Source: DASUPK01 sp963728875 (GTDB taxonomy: Bacteria > Actinomycetota > Thermoleophilia > Solirubrobacterales > 70-9). Taken from it: a DNA stretch of 64,000 nucleotides. The first letter of the stretch is position 1; every line of letters starts with the position of its first letter. The notes under the pieces were generated by a model. The model did no database searches and was not told the DNA's origin. It was given only the letters and a program-made list of their open reading frames with translations. Where the stretch lies: the NCBI GenBank assembly GCA_963728875.1, contig CAVSLJ010000001.1:124001-188000 (forward strand), read 5' to 3'. Positions 31,760-40,549 of the stretch are shown here, piece by piece. The position numbers and the translations under genes were made by a program.

Positions 31760-34717
31760 ATGGGAACGCTGAACCTCATCGTGGGGCCCCCGAACTCCGG
31801 TCGCACCGGCGCGATCCTCAACGGATTTCGCGCAATGTCCGGGAACGATCCGGTGCTGGTCGTCCCCACGGTCGACGACGTCGAGCGCTTCGAGGAGGAG
31901 CTCACCCGCGGCGGAGACGCCGTGATCGGCGCCACGGTCGGCACCTTCGACGAGCTCTTCGCAATGGTCGCCCGCGCGACCGACGCCCAGCCGGGTCCGG
32001 CGATCAGCCGCACCCAGCGGCTGCGTCTCGCGCGCGAGGCCGCCTCGCGGACTGAGCTGCGGATCCTCGCCGCCTCCTCGCGCCGGCCCGGGTTCCCGGC
32101 CGCCCTGGAGGAGCTCGTCTCCGAGCTGCAGGCCGCTCTCGTCGATCCCGTCGCACTGCGGGAGCAGGCCGGGGCGGCCGGCCCGTACGAGGTCGAGGTC
32201 GCATCGCTCTACCACTCCTACCTGCGCGTCCGCGACAAGCTCGACCTCGCCGACGACCATTCCCGGGCGGCGGCGGCGACCTCCGCCCTGCGGGCGAACC
32301 CCGAGTCCTGGGGGCCGCGACCGGTCTTCCTCTATGGCTTCGACGATTTGACCGTCGAGCAGCTGGAGCTGGTGCGCGAGCTGGCGGCGCACACGCTCCT
32401 CAGCATCGCCCTGCCCTGGGAGGACCGCGAGACGCTGACGCTCGCGCGCGGTGCCCTCTTCGCACAGCTCAGGGACATCGAGGGCAGCTCGATCGAGCGC
32501 CTCGAGTCAGATCCCCGCTTCACGAGCAGCGGCACGCTCTTCGAGGTCGAGCGCCGCTTTGGCGAGGCGGGCGCGGGCGATCCGGTTGACAACGACGGCG
32601 GCGTCGCCCTGCTCGCCTCGGCCGGGGAGCTGGCGGAGGTCGAGGCCGTGGGCGCCGAGGTGGCGCGGCTGCTCAGCGACGGCACCGCCCCTGGCGAGAT
32701 CGCAATCGTCCTCCGCGATCCGAGATCCGGTGGGCCGCTCTACCGGCGGGTGCTTTCGCGCTTCCGCATTCCCGTGGCCGTGCAGGCCGACATCGCCGCC
32801 GCGCGGACCAACACGGGGGCGGGCCTGATCGCCCTGCTGCGGGCGTCGGTCGGCCGAGGCGGCGCCTCTGACCTGCTCGCCTACCTGCGAACCCCCGGGG
32901 TCACATCGCCGTCGAAGGTCGATTGGTTCGAGCGCAGGCTGCTCCGCGATCGCCTCCGCACGACGGATCAGGCGCTCGAGGCCTGGTCCCCCGCGGAGGG
33001 CAACGGCGGCGACGGCCTGCGAGAAGTCCGGAAGCTACGGGAAGCGAAGCCTGGCCCGGAGCTGCTCCGCGAGGCGGGGAAGCAGGCCCGCTGGATCGCC
33101 GAGTCGGCGGTCCGCCGGCGGGGTGCCGTGGCGGAGGAGGACCGGGCGCTCGAGTTGCGGGCCGGTGCCGAGATCGAGCAGGCCCTGGTCGAGCTGGCGG
33201 AACTCGGGCTCCCGCATTCCCCCGCCGATGTGATCGCCGCCGTGTCCGATCTCGATGTGCCGATGTGGCGCGGACCGACCGAGGGACGGGTGCGGGTGAT
33301 CAGCCCGTACAGGGCGCGAGCCCGCCGCGTCGCGCACCTGTTCGTCTGCTCGATGCAGGACGGCGACTTTCCCCGCCGTGACACCGGCGGGCCACTGCTC
33401 TCAGACGACGCTCGCCGGGCCCTGGCTCTCCCCGAGCGCAAGCAGGCCGAGATCGAGGACCGCTACCTCTTCTCGGTCTGCCTGTCGCGGCCGAAGCAGC
33501 GGCTCTGGCTCTCCTGGAGAAGCGCGGACGATGAGGGAGGCGCGACCTCGCGTTCCCCCTTCGTCGACGAGGTCCGCGACCTGCTGGCGCCGCCGCTGCC
33601 CCAGGGCCTGGAGGAGCGGGACGAGGCGATTCTGGGCGAGGCCGGTGGGCGAGGCCTGGCCGAGTCCGTCTTCGAGCCCGACTCGGCGCCCACCGAGGTG
33701 GAACTGGCGCGGGCCGAGGCGGCGGTCGCGCCGAGGGCCGAGAACGGCCGCCTTCGTCCCGGGCCCCTGCGGCTCGATCCGGTGCTGGAGCGGATGCGGG
33801 AGATCAAGCTCTTCGGCCCCTCGACGCTCGAGGAGTACGCCACCTGCCCATACCGCTGGTTCATCCAGCACGAGCTGAACCCGCAGCCGATCGGGCCGCA
33901 GGCCGAGCCGCTCACCAGCGGGTCGATCGCGCACAAGGTTCTCGAGGCGCTCTACGAGAACCCGCCCGCATCCGGCGGGCGACCCACGCCGGAGACGCTC
34001 GGCGAGTGGCGGCGCGCCGCGCGGGAGCTGATCTCCGAGATGGGAGAGGGGCGGCTGCCCCGCGAGCTCGCTGACACCGCTGCCGCCCTCCATCGAGTCG
34101 AGGGGCTGGTGCTGGCCTTCCTCGCCGACGAGGCCGCCACGGCGATTGCCTTCACCCCCGCGCACACCGAGGCCGCCTTCGGCTTCGACGACTCCGAGAA
34201 GGGGCCGCTGCCTCTGGCCGGCGGTGGCGTCCACGGCCAGATCGACCGCATCGACCTCGGCCCGGGCGGAGAGGCGCTGGTTCAGGACTACAAGTCGGGC
34301 GGCAAGGTCGACGGCGGCGCCGGGATGCTGGAGAAGCGCGGCAAGCTTCAGCTGCAGCTCTACATGCTCGCCGCGCGCGAGCTCTGGGGGCACAACCTCG
34401 CCGGGGGCCTCTACCGGCCGCTGGGCGGCACCAGCGACCGCACGCCGAAGGGCCTGTTGCGCAGGGAGCTCGCCGAGGAGCTCTCCGGACTGGATCCGCG
34501 GCCCAGGGACCACCTCGAGGACGAGGACTTCGAGGAGGCGCTCAACGCCGCGAAGGAGAAGGCCGAGCAGATCGTCGCCGCCGTCCAGGGCGGCAGGGTG
34601 ATCCGCGACCCGATCGGCGGCAGCTGCCCCGACTGGTGCAGCTTCCAGCCGATCTGCCGCCGCGAGCGCGGCCTACCCGAGGACGAGCCCTTCTCCGAGG
34701 AGGGCGAGGAGGAATGA
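31760..34717 (+). CDS. addB: AddB-like helicase-nuclease subunit (PD-(D/E)XK nuclease, inactive-helicase type)
   Basis: This 985-residue protein pairs with the following AddA-like protein in a putative double-strand-break resection enzyme. The N-terminus has a P-loop relic, GPPNSGRT at residues 9-16, in which Arg takes the place of the catalytic lysine. Superfamily 1 helicase-like parts follow. The C-terminal nuclease has GSIAHKVLEALYE, the active-site acids in HGQIDRIDL and the VQDYKSGGK motif. Flanking cysteines (CPYRWFIQHE, then CPDWCSFQPICR) match the [4Fe-4S] staple of AddB. The ATG at 31760 was chosen over earlier frame because of GGAG upstream. Its stop overlaps the AddA start (ATGA). 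Confidence 0.85.
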   Translation: MGTLNLIVGPPNSGRTGAILNGFRAMSGNDPVLVVPTVDDVERFEEELTRGGDAVIGATVGTFDELFAMVARATDAQPGPAISRTQRLRLAREAASRTELRILAASSRRPGFPAALEELVSELQAALVDPVALREQAGAAGPYEVEVASLYHSYLRVRDKLDLADDHSRAAAATSALRANPESWGPRPVFLYGFDDLTVEQLELVRELAAHTLLSIALPWEDRETLTLARGALFAQLRDIEGSSIERLESDPRFTSSGTLFEVERRFGEAGAGDPVDNDGGVALLASAGELAEVEAVGAEVARLLSDGTAPGEIAIVLRDPRSGGPLYRRVLSRFRIPVAVQADIAAARTNTGAGLIALLRASVGRGGASDLLAYLRTPGVTSPSKVDWFERRLLRDRLRTTDQALEAWSPAEGNGGDGLREVRKLREAKPGPELLREAGKQARWIAESAVRRRGAVAEEDRALELRAGAEIEQALVELAELGLPHSPADVIAAVSDLDVPMWRGPTEGRVRVISPYRARARRVAHLFVCSMQDGDFPRRDTGGPLLSDDARRALALPERKQAEIEDRYLFSVCLSRPKQRLWLSWRSADDEGGATSRSPFVDEVRDLLAPPLPQGLEERDEAILGEAGGRGLAESVFEPDSAPTEVELARAEAAVAPRAENGRLRPGPLRLDPVLERMREIKLFGPSTLEEYATCPYRWFIQHELNPQPIGPQAEPLTSGSIAHKVLEALYENPPASGGRPTPETLGEWRRAARELISEMGEGRLPRELADTAAALHRVEGLVLAFLADEAATAIAFTPAHTEAAFGFDDSEKGPLPLAGGGVHGQIDRIDLGPGGEALVQDYKSGGKVDGGAGMLEKRGKLQLQLYMLAARELWGHNLAGGLYRPLGGTSDRTPKGLLRRELAEELSGLDPRPRDHLEDEDFEEALNAAKEKAEQIVAAVQGGRVIRDPIGGSCPDWCSFQPICRRERGLPEDEPFSEEGEEE

Positions 34718-37700
34718 GCGAGCGAACGGCACAGCAGAGCGCCGCCGTCGAGAGCCGCGAGCGCGACGTCTTCCTCCGCGCCGGAGCCGGGACCGGGAAG
34801 ACGACGGTGCTGGTCGAGCGCTTCTGCGCCGCCGCGCTCGATCCCGAGGTCGGCGCGAGCCGCATCCTCGCCTTCACCTTCACCGAGCGGGCCGCGGACC
34901 AGCTGCGGCGGCGGATCCGCGAGGAGCTCTCGGCGCGTGTCCGGTCAGCGGAGGGCGAGCAGCTCGAGGCTCTGGAGGCGGCGCTCGACGGGATCGAGCG
35001 AGCTTGGATCTCGACGATCCACGGCTTCTGCCGCCGCGTGCTCGCCTCCCACCCCGCCGCGGCGGGCATCGATCCCCGCTTCAGGGTCGTGGACGAGGCC
35101 GAGGCGGAACGCCTCGCCGCGCGTGCATTCGACTCTGCGCTCGAGGCTCTGGTCGCGACCGGGGAACCGGAGGCCCTCGAGCTCGCGGCCGCCAACCGCC
35201 GTCGCACCCTCCTCGAGATGACGCGGGGCGCCTACGACGAGCTTCGAAGCCATGGCGATCCCCGGCCGGAGCTGCCGGAGCTCGCCCCGCCCGACACCGC
35301 GGCCGCGATCGAGAGCCTGATCGAGGCGGCCGGCGAGGCTCATGCCGAATGCGAGGAGGCCAGCGGTCAGGCGGTGGCCAGCCGCGAGCGGATCGCCGAC
35401 GCCATGGCGTTGGATCCCGCCGCGCCGCCCGAGGAGGAGCTTCTGGAGCGGCTCCGGAGCCTGGAGATCAGGTCCGGCGCGAAGCCCTTCAGGGGAGTGG
35501 CCTGCGAGCGCTACACGGCGGCGCTCCGGCGGGCCCAGGCCGCGGTGGCGGCCCACGTGCTCGGCCCCGCCTATGAGCAGCTCCGCGAGCTGGTCGTCCG
35601 CTTCGGGGCCCGCTACGAGGAGCTCAAGGCCGAGCGCGCGGCGCTCGACTTCGAGGACCTCCAGCTGAGGACGGTGGAGCTGCTGAGCTCGTCCGCGCCT
35701 CTTCGAGATCGCTACCGCGAGCAGTTCGCCCATCTGATGGTCGACGAGTTCCAGGACACGAACGGGCTCCAGCTGCGGCTGATCGAGCAGCTCCGCGGGC
35801 CGGACACGCGCCTGTTCCTCGTGGGGGACGAGTTCCAGTCGATCTACGGCTTCCGCCACGCCGACGTCGAGGTCTACCGCCGCCAGCACCAACGGTTCGC
35901 GGAGGGCGATGAGGCCAACGGCGTGGCCCTGCCGCTGACCGGGAACTTCCGCGCGGCCCCCGGGCTGGTGGCCGCGACGAACGCGATCGGTCGAGGCCTG
36001 CTCCCCGGCTTCGAGCCGCTGACCGCGTTCGTCGAGGAACCCGAGGCTGCCACGGTCGAGCTCCTGCTGACGGTGGACGACCGCAAAGCCTGGGAAGCCG
36101 AGGAGACCGCGCTCCCGCGGCTTCCCGATGACCCGAGCCCGGGATCGAAGGTGGCCGAGGCGAGGCGGCTGGCGGGCCGGCTTCGGGAGCTCGTCGATGC
36201 CGGCGAGGACCCCTCCGGGATCGTCGTCCTGCTGCGGGCGTTCACGCACGTGGCCGCCATCGAGAAGGCCCTGGCGGACGCTGGGCTCGACCCCTACGTC
36301 GTCGGCGGGCGAGGCTTCTGGTCCCAGCAGCAGATCGACGACCTGCGCTGCCTGCTGGCGGTGATCGCCAACCCGCTCGACGACGAGGCGCTGTTCGGGG
36401 CGCTCGCCTCCCCTGCCTGCGCCGTGCTTCCCGACACGCTCTGGCTGCTCCGCCAAGCAGCCACCGTCCACGGCGAGGACGGCCGCGAGCACTCCAACCA
36501 CATCTGGCCGCTGATCAGGGAGCTGGTCGAGGACGGAGAGGTGAGCCGCGGGGATGCCGAGGCCGCGGCCCTGATTCCGGCCGAGGAGATGGAGCGGATC
36601 GAGCGGTTCGCCGGCGTGCTGGGAGAGCTGCGCGATCACTCCACCACGGGCGGGCTGGAGTCGCTCGTCGAGCGAACGGTGACCTCGTTCGGATACGACC
36701 TCGCCACCCTGGGGCGGACGGACGGGACAGCCCGTTGGGCGAACGTGCGCAAGCTGATGAGGCTGGCGCGGGAGTTCGAAGCGAGCGAGGGGCCGGACCT
36801 CGGGGCGTTCCTCGAGTACCTGGAGACGCGCGCGAACAGCCGCGACCGGGAGGCGGAGGCGGCCACCCGCGCCGAGGGTCACGCCGGCGTCCGGGTGATG
36901 ACCGTACACGGCGCGAAGGGGCTCGAGTTCGAGGTGGTCGCGGTCGCCGACCTCGGCCGGAAGCTCCAACTGGGCTGGACTCCACTCCTTGTTCGTCCGG
37001 CCGAGGAGGGACCCGAGGGGGGCGAGCTGGCGAGGGTCGGCGTCCAGCTCGGGCGCCTCGGCCGCCCCGCCGAGCGGCTCCACGACTACCAGGAGCTCAC
37101 CGAGCTCGCCGCCGAGCGCGACGCCGAGGAGGAGGCGAGGCTCGCCTACGTCGCCGCTACGCGCGCGAAGCGGCGGCTGCTCCTCAGCGGAACCTTCAAC
37201 CCGAACGCGCTGAAGAAGGAGATCGACGCGCGCAGGCCGATCGCCCTCCAGCTGATCCGCTCGCTGCTCGATGGCGACGCGGCCGAGCGCGAGGTTGAGC
37301 TTCCCGCCGCCGACGAGGGCTATCCGGCCGGGCGGCTGCTGGTCGAGGTGAGCGAGCCGGGTCCCGGCGCCGGCGCTGAGCTGCTCGAGCGTCGCGAGGC
37401 CGGCGCCACCCCCGAGCCGTCAACCTCTGCCGACCCGCCCCTGACTCGGCCCGAGGTCCCTCCCGCGCTGATCGGCGGGCTCTCCTACTCGGCGCTCTCG
37501 AGCTATGAGAACTGCGGCTATCGCTTCTACGTGGAGCGGGTTCTCGGGATCGGCGAGCCCGCGCTCGCCGCGGGTGACGGCGAGGAGTCATCGCCCGGTC
37601 CCGAGCTCCGCCGCCGCTTCGGCCCGGGTGTCGCCGTCCACGCGCTGCTCGAGTGGAGCGCGCGCAACCGCTGGCGCGAGCCAAACGCGGATCGCGCCGC

Positions 37701-38334
37701 CAGGGCCCTGCGGGAGCAGGGGCTCGAGGCGAGCGACGATCGGATCGCGCTGGCGCTGGAGCTGTCCGAGGCATTTCTGCGGTCGGCGCTGCGTGAGGAG
37801 ATCGGCGACGGGCGCGTCGGGGCCGAGGTCCCCTTCGTCCTCTCGGTGGCCGGAACACTGATTCGCGGCTCGATCGACCTGCTCGTGGAGCGCCCCGACG
37901 GCTCGGTTCTGGTCGTCGACTACAAGACCGACCGCCTGGGAGACAGAGATCCGGCGGAGATCGTCTCCCGGTATTCGGTCCAGCGTGACCTGTACGCGCT
38001 GGCGGCGGCGGCACGGGGAGCACCGGTGGAGACCGCCTACGTCTTCCTCGAGCGGCCCGGCTCGCCGGTCCGGGAGAGCTTCGGCGACGATGACCTCGCG
38101 GCGGCTCGGGGCCGGATCGAGGCGGTGCTGAAGCGGCTCGCGGCGGGGCGCTTCGAGGTCACGCAGCATCCGCATCGCGCCCTCTGCCTCGATTGTCCCG
38201 CGCGGGAGCGGCTCTGCAGCCACGAAGCGGCGGCGCAGATGCGCGACGACCCCGACCCGCCCATCGCGCCGTCCGAGGGTGACGAGATGAGGCAGACCGA
38301 CGAGTCCCAGCTCAGCCTGCTGGAGGGCCGGTGA
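34714..38334 (+). CDS. addA: AddA-like UvrD/REP helicase with C-terminal PD-(D/E)XK nuclease
   Basis: The 1206-residue motor subunit has all superfamily 1A motifs: Walker A AGAGTGKTT (residues 23-31), TFTERAADQLRRRI, Walker B/II MVDEFQDTN, IV-like LTGNFRAAPGLV, V VMTVHGAKGLEFE and VI YVAATRAKRRLLL. A C-terminal nuclease follows (GVAVHALLEWSARN, RGSIDLLVERPDG, VVDYKTDRL), ending in cysteines (ALCLDCPARERLC). With AddB it should process DNA ends for RecA-dependent repair. Mycobacteria use AdnAB, in which both subunits bear helicase and nuclease. Here the partner's P-loop is altered, so the AddAB name fits better. Confidence 0.9.
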   Translation: MSERTAQQSAAVESRERDVFLRAGAGTGKTTVLVERFCAAALDPEVGASRILAFTFTERAADQLRRRIREELSARVRSAEGEQLEALEAALDGIERAWISTIHGFCRRVLASHPAAAGIDPRFRVVDEAEAERLAARAFDSALEALVATGEPEALELAAANRRRTLLEMTRGAYDELRSHGDPRPELPELAPPDTAAAIESLIEAAGEAHAECEEASGQAVASRERIADAMALDPAAPPEEELLERLRSLEIRSGAKPFRGVACERYTAALRRAQAAVAAHVLGPAYEQLRELVVRFGARYEELKAERAALDFEDLQLRTVELLSSSAPLRDRYREQFAHLMVDEFQDTNGLQLRLIEQLRGPDTRLFLVGDEFQSIYGFRHADVEVYRRQHQRFAEGDEANGVALPLTGNFRAAPGLVAATNAIGRGLLPGFEPLTAFVEEPEAATVELLLTVDDRKAWEAEETALPRLPDDPSPGSKVAEARRLAGRLRELVDAGEDPSGIVVLLRAFTHVAAIEKALADAGLDPYVVGGRGFWSQQQIDDLRCLLAVIANPLDDEALFGALASPACAVLPDTLWLLRQAATVHGEDGREHSNHIWPLIRELVEDGEVSRGDAEAAALIPAEEMERIERFAGVLGELRDHSTTGGLESLVERTVTSFGYDLATLGRTDGTARWANVRKLMRLAREFEASEGPDLGAFLEYLETRANSRDREAEAATRAEGHAGVRVMTVHGAKGLEFEVVAVADLGRKLQLGWTPLLVRPAEEGPEGGELARVGVQLGRLGRPAERLHDYQELTELAAERDAEEEARLAYVAATRAKRRLLLSGTFNPNALKKEIDARRPIALQLIRSLLDGDAAEREVELPAADEGYPAGRLLVEVSEPGPGAGAELLERREAGATPEPSTSADPPLTRPEVPPALIGGLSYSALSSYENCGYRFYVERVLGIGEPALAAGDGEESSPGPELRRRFGPGVAVHALLEWSARNRWREPNADRAARALREQGLEASDDRIALALELSEAFLRSALREEIGDGRVGAEVPFVLSVAGTLIRGSIDLLVERPDGSVLVVDYKTDRLGDRDPAEIVSRYSVQRDLYALAAAARGAPVETAYVFLERPGSPVRESFGDDDLAAARGRIEAVLKRLAAGRFEVTQHPHRALCLDCPARERLCSHEAAAQMRDDPDPPIAPSEGDEMRQTDESQLSLLEGR

Positions 38335-38912
38335 GCGAGTCGCGGCTCGGGCTCTTCGGCTACGGCTCGCTGGTGCTGCACGAGAGCGCCTCGATGACGC
38401 TCGGCCGGCCAGCCGGCGAGCTCCGCCCCGCCCGGCTGCGCGAGTGGCGCCGGCGCTTCTCCCAGCGCCGGGACAACCTGACCTGCGAGAAGACGTTCGA
38501 GTGCGCGCAAGGGTGGCGACCGGAATGGATCCTCGGTCTCAACGTCGAGGAGGGCGAGGACGCGGCGGGGCCGGTGAACGGCGTGGTCATCGAGCTCACG
38601 GAGGCCGAGCTCCACCGTCTCGACATCAGGGAGATCCGCTACGACCGGGTCGACGTCACGGGCTCCGTCGAGGGCGAGGGCCTGCCGGAGCGAATCGTCA
38701 CCTACACGGCCAAGGAGTTTCATTTCGCGGCGGACCCTCCCGAGGACTCGATCATCCTCGCGACCTACGCGGCCGCCGTGGAGCGCGGGTTCGAGTCACT
38801 CGGCCCGGGCGAGCTCGATCACTACCTGGCCACGACTCCCTATCCGGTCGACCGCCACGAGGCAACGCTGGTCATCGACAGGATCCCGGAAGGAAACCCG
38901 AGGGAGTGGTAG
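38331..38912 (+). CDS. Gamma-glutamylcyclotransferase-like protein
   Basis: The 193-residue protein opens with LFGYGSLVL, the substrate-loop signature of the GGCT/ChaC/AIG2 fold, and has LTEAELHRLDIREIRYDRVDV, which holds the usual catalytic-glutamate region of these cyclotransferases. Substrate may be a gamma-glutamyl amine or peptide, not determinable here. GTG 38331 overlaps the addA stop (GTGA), so it is cotranscribed with DNA-repair genes, probably by operon packing rather than function. Confidence 0.8.
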   Translation: MSESRLGLFGYGSLVLHESASMTLGRPAGELRPARLREWRRRFSQRRDNLTCEKTFECAQGWRPEWILGLNVEEGEDAAGPVNGVVIELTEAELHRLDIREIRYDRVDVTGSVEGEGLPERIVTYTAKEFHFAADPPEDSIILATYAAAVERGFESLGPGELDHYLATTPYPVDRHEATLVIDRIPEGNPREW

Positions 38913-39266
38913 TCAGGCCCGGTGCCAGTGGCGGGCCCAGTCGCGCAGCTCCGCCATCACTGGTTCGAGCGAGTGGCCCTTGTCCGTCAGCTCGTAGCTC
39001 ACGCGCACGCGGCTGCCGGGCTGCACCTCACGCTGGACGAGGCCGGCCTCCTCGAGCTCCTTGAGGCGGCAGGAGAGCAGGCGGTCGGACATCCCGGGGA
39101 CGGATTCCTTGAGCTCCGCGAAATGCAGCGGGCCGTCGGTCAACGAGTAGAGGATCGCTCCCGCCCAACGACGGCCGATCAGCTCCACCGCGCCGTGGTA
39201 GTGCTGACACACTTGTCTTGGCTTGGCCTCCCCCCTGGATGGGCCAACTCCGGACTGCGTTTTCAC
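38913..39266 (-). CDS. HxlR-family winged-helix transcriptional regulator
   Basis: The 117-residue regulator has the HxlR core: Cys20 in PRQVCQHYHGAVELIGRRW, often the redox-reactive residue in this family (YodB, HypR), then FAELKESVPGMSDRLLSCRLKEL and the wing GLVQREVQPGSRVRVSYELT. It starts with GTG at 39266 and ends directly against the convergent GGCT gene. A TTAC-N5-GTAA palindrome just upstream is a candidate autoregulatory site. Target genes are not evident. Confidence 0.88.
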   Translation of the reverse strand: MKTQSGVGPSRGEAKPRQVCQHYHGAVELIGRRWAGAILYSLTDGPLHFAELKESVPGMSDRLLSCRLKELEEAGLVQREVQPGSRVRVSYELTDKGHSLEPVMAELRDWARHWHRA

Positions 39267-39277
39267 TGCCTGTCAAG

Positions 39278-39292
39278 CTTACCGATCGTAAG
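39278..39292. promoter_or_regulatory. Palindrome CTTAC-N5-GTAAG upstream of the HxlR gene
   Basis: Five-base arms separated by CGATC lie 12-26 bases upstream of the minus-strand HxlR start. HxlR dimers bind short inverted repeats of this spacing class, so autoregulation is plausible. Confidence 0.4.
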
Positions 39293-39346
39293 GGACCAGC
39301 ATAAGACGGCAGCTGCTCCGCTTCGCGTCCGCGCCGCCTATGGACG

Positions 39347-40507
39347 TCAGCCTGTGCAGGGCCCCGTGTCGACCTCGCCGCTCGAGTCGTTCAGCGCCCC
39401 GGCGACCACGTCGTTCGGCACGGCGTAGCCGCCCGGCTTGCCCTGGGTCGTGGCCGCGAAGACGGTCCCCATCACCCGGCCGTCCCCGTCGACGAGCGGG
39501 CCTCCGGAGTTGCCGCTGCGAACGTCCCCGCGGAGGGCCGTGAGCTCGCGGGTGATCGGCCCACGGCCGTAGGAGTCCTGGGTGAGCACCGGCCCCGTGG
39601 CGCCCACACGGGCTGGGGCGATGGTGAAGGGGCCGTTCTCCGGATAGCCGAGGACGGCGCCGGGCGTGCCGCTCTGGACATCGGGCACAAACGAGAGCGG
39701 GCTCCCGTCGAGGCCGTCCACGCGGAGAAGTGACAGGTCGTTCTCCGGGTCGTAGTGCACCGGGATCGCGTCCAGGGAGGTGGTGGAGCCCGCGGGCGTG
39801 ACGGTCGTGTCGCTCTCCCCGGCGACGACGTGGGCGTTGGTGACCACCAGACCCGGCGCGGCGATCCAGCCCGAGCCCTCGACCCCGAGCCCGCACGCCG
39901 TCCCGAGCACACGGACCACGCTGTTGCCCGCCGCCTGCACGTCGGGGTCCTGCGCGACCTTCGAGTCGGGCGCGGCGACATCTGGGCTGGGCCCCTGGAC
40001 CGCGACCCGCGGGTCGATCCGGTGGAGGGCGTTGATCAGCGAGCTGGAGGGCGGGAAGGCCCCGTTGAGGGCTTTCAGGATCGCCGAGCGCTGGACGGCG
40101 GTTCGCAGGCTCTTCGCGCCGGGGGCGTTCAGCGCCACCGCCCCGAACAGCCAGGCCATCGCCAGTGCCAGCCCGATCAGCAGAACGGCGCCGGCGGTGG
40201 ACTCCGCGATCGCAACTCCGGGCCTTCGCCCGCGGGGACCGAGCAGCCGGCGGCGCACGTTCAGGGCGACCCCCTCCAGCGAGACGGCCACGATTCCGCC
40301 GATCAGCAGCGCGCCGGCCAGCGCCGTGGCGGGTGCGTAGGGGGAATGGGAGCCCTCCGGGAGGAGGGCCGGGCCAAACCTGCTGCCCAGGAAGGCGCCG
40401 ACGGCGAAGCCGCCCAGGCTGAGCACGCCCACGATCAGCCCCTGTTGGTACCCCCAGAAGCCCATCAGCAGCGCAAAGACGAGAATCAGCCAGTCGAGGC
40501 CGGTCAC
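39347..40507 (-). CDS. marP: MarP-like membrane serine protease (CvpA domain + trypsin-like domain)
   Basis: The 386-residue protein has an N-terminal CvpA/colicin-V-like domain of four predicted membrane helices (residues about 5-125), a linker, and an extracytoplasmic trypsin-like protease. The catalytic triad is visible: His226 in VVTNAHVV, Asp257 in PENDLSLL and Ser334 in RSGNSGGPLV. Two cysteines, Cys205 (LGTACGLG) and Cys384 (GPCTG), flank the protease and could form the disulfide known in M. tuberculosis MarP, which maintains acid resistance by activating a peptidoglycan hydrolase. The GTG start faces the divergent penicillin-binding protein gene, a fitting neighbour. Confidence 0.9.
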   Translation of the reverse strand: MTGLDWLILVFALLMGFWGYQQGLIVGVLSLGGFAVGAFLGSRFGPALLPEGSHSPYAPATALAGALLIGGIVAVSLEGVALNVRRRLLGPRGRRPGVAIAESTAGAVLLIGLALAMAWLFGAVALNAPGAKSLRTAVQRSAILKALNGAFPPSSSLINALHRIDPRVAVQGPSPDVAAPDSKVAQDPDVQAAGNSVVRVLGTACGLGVEGSGWIAAPGLVVTNAHVVAGESDTTVTPAGSTTSLDAIPVHYDPENDLSLLRVDGLDGSPLSFVPDVQSGTPGAVLGYPENGPFTIAPARVGATGPVLTQDSYGRGPITRELTALRGDVRSGNSGGPLVDGDGRVMGTVFAATTQGKPGGYAVPNDVVAGALNDSSGEVDTGPCTG

Positions 40508-40549
40508 GGTTTCCCGAATACAAGCGCACGAGCCATTACCTTTGCGACC

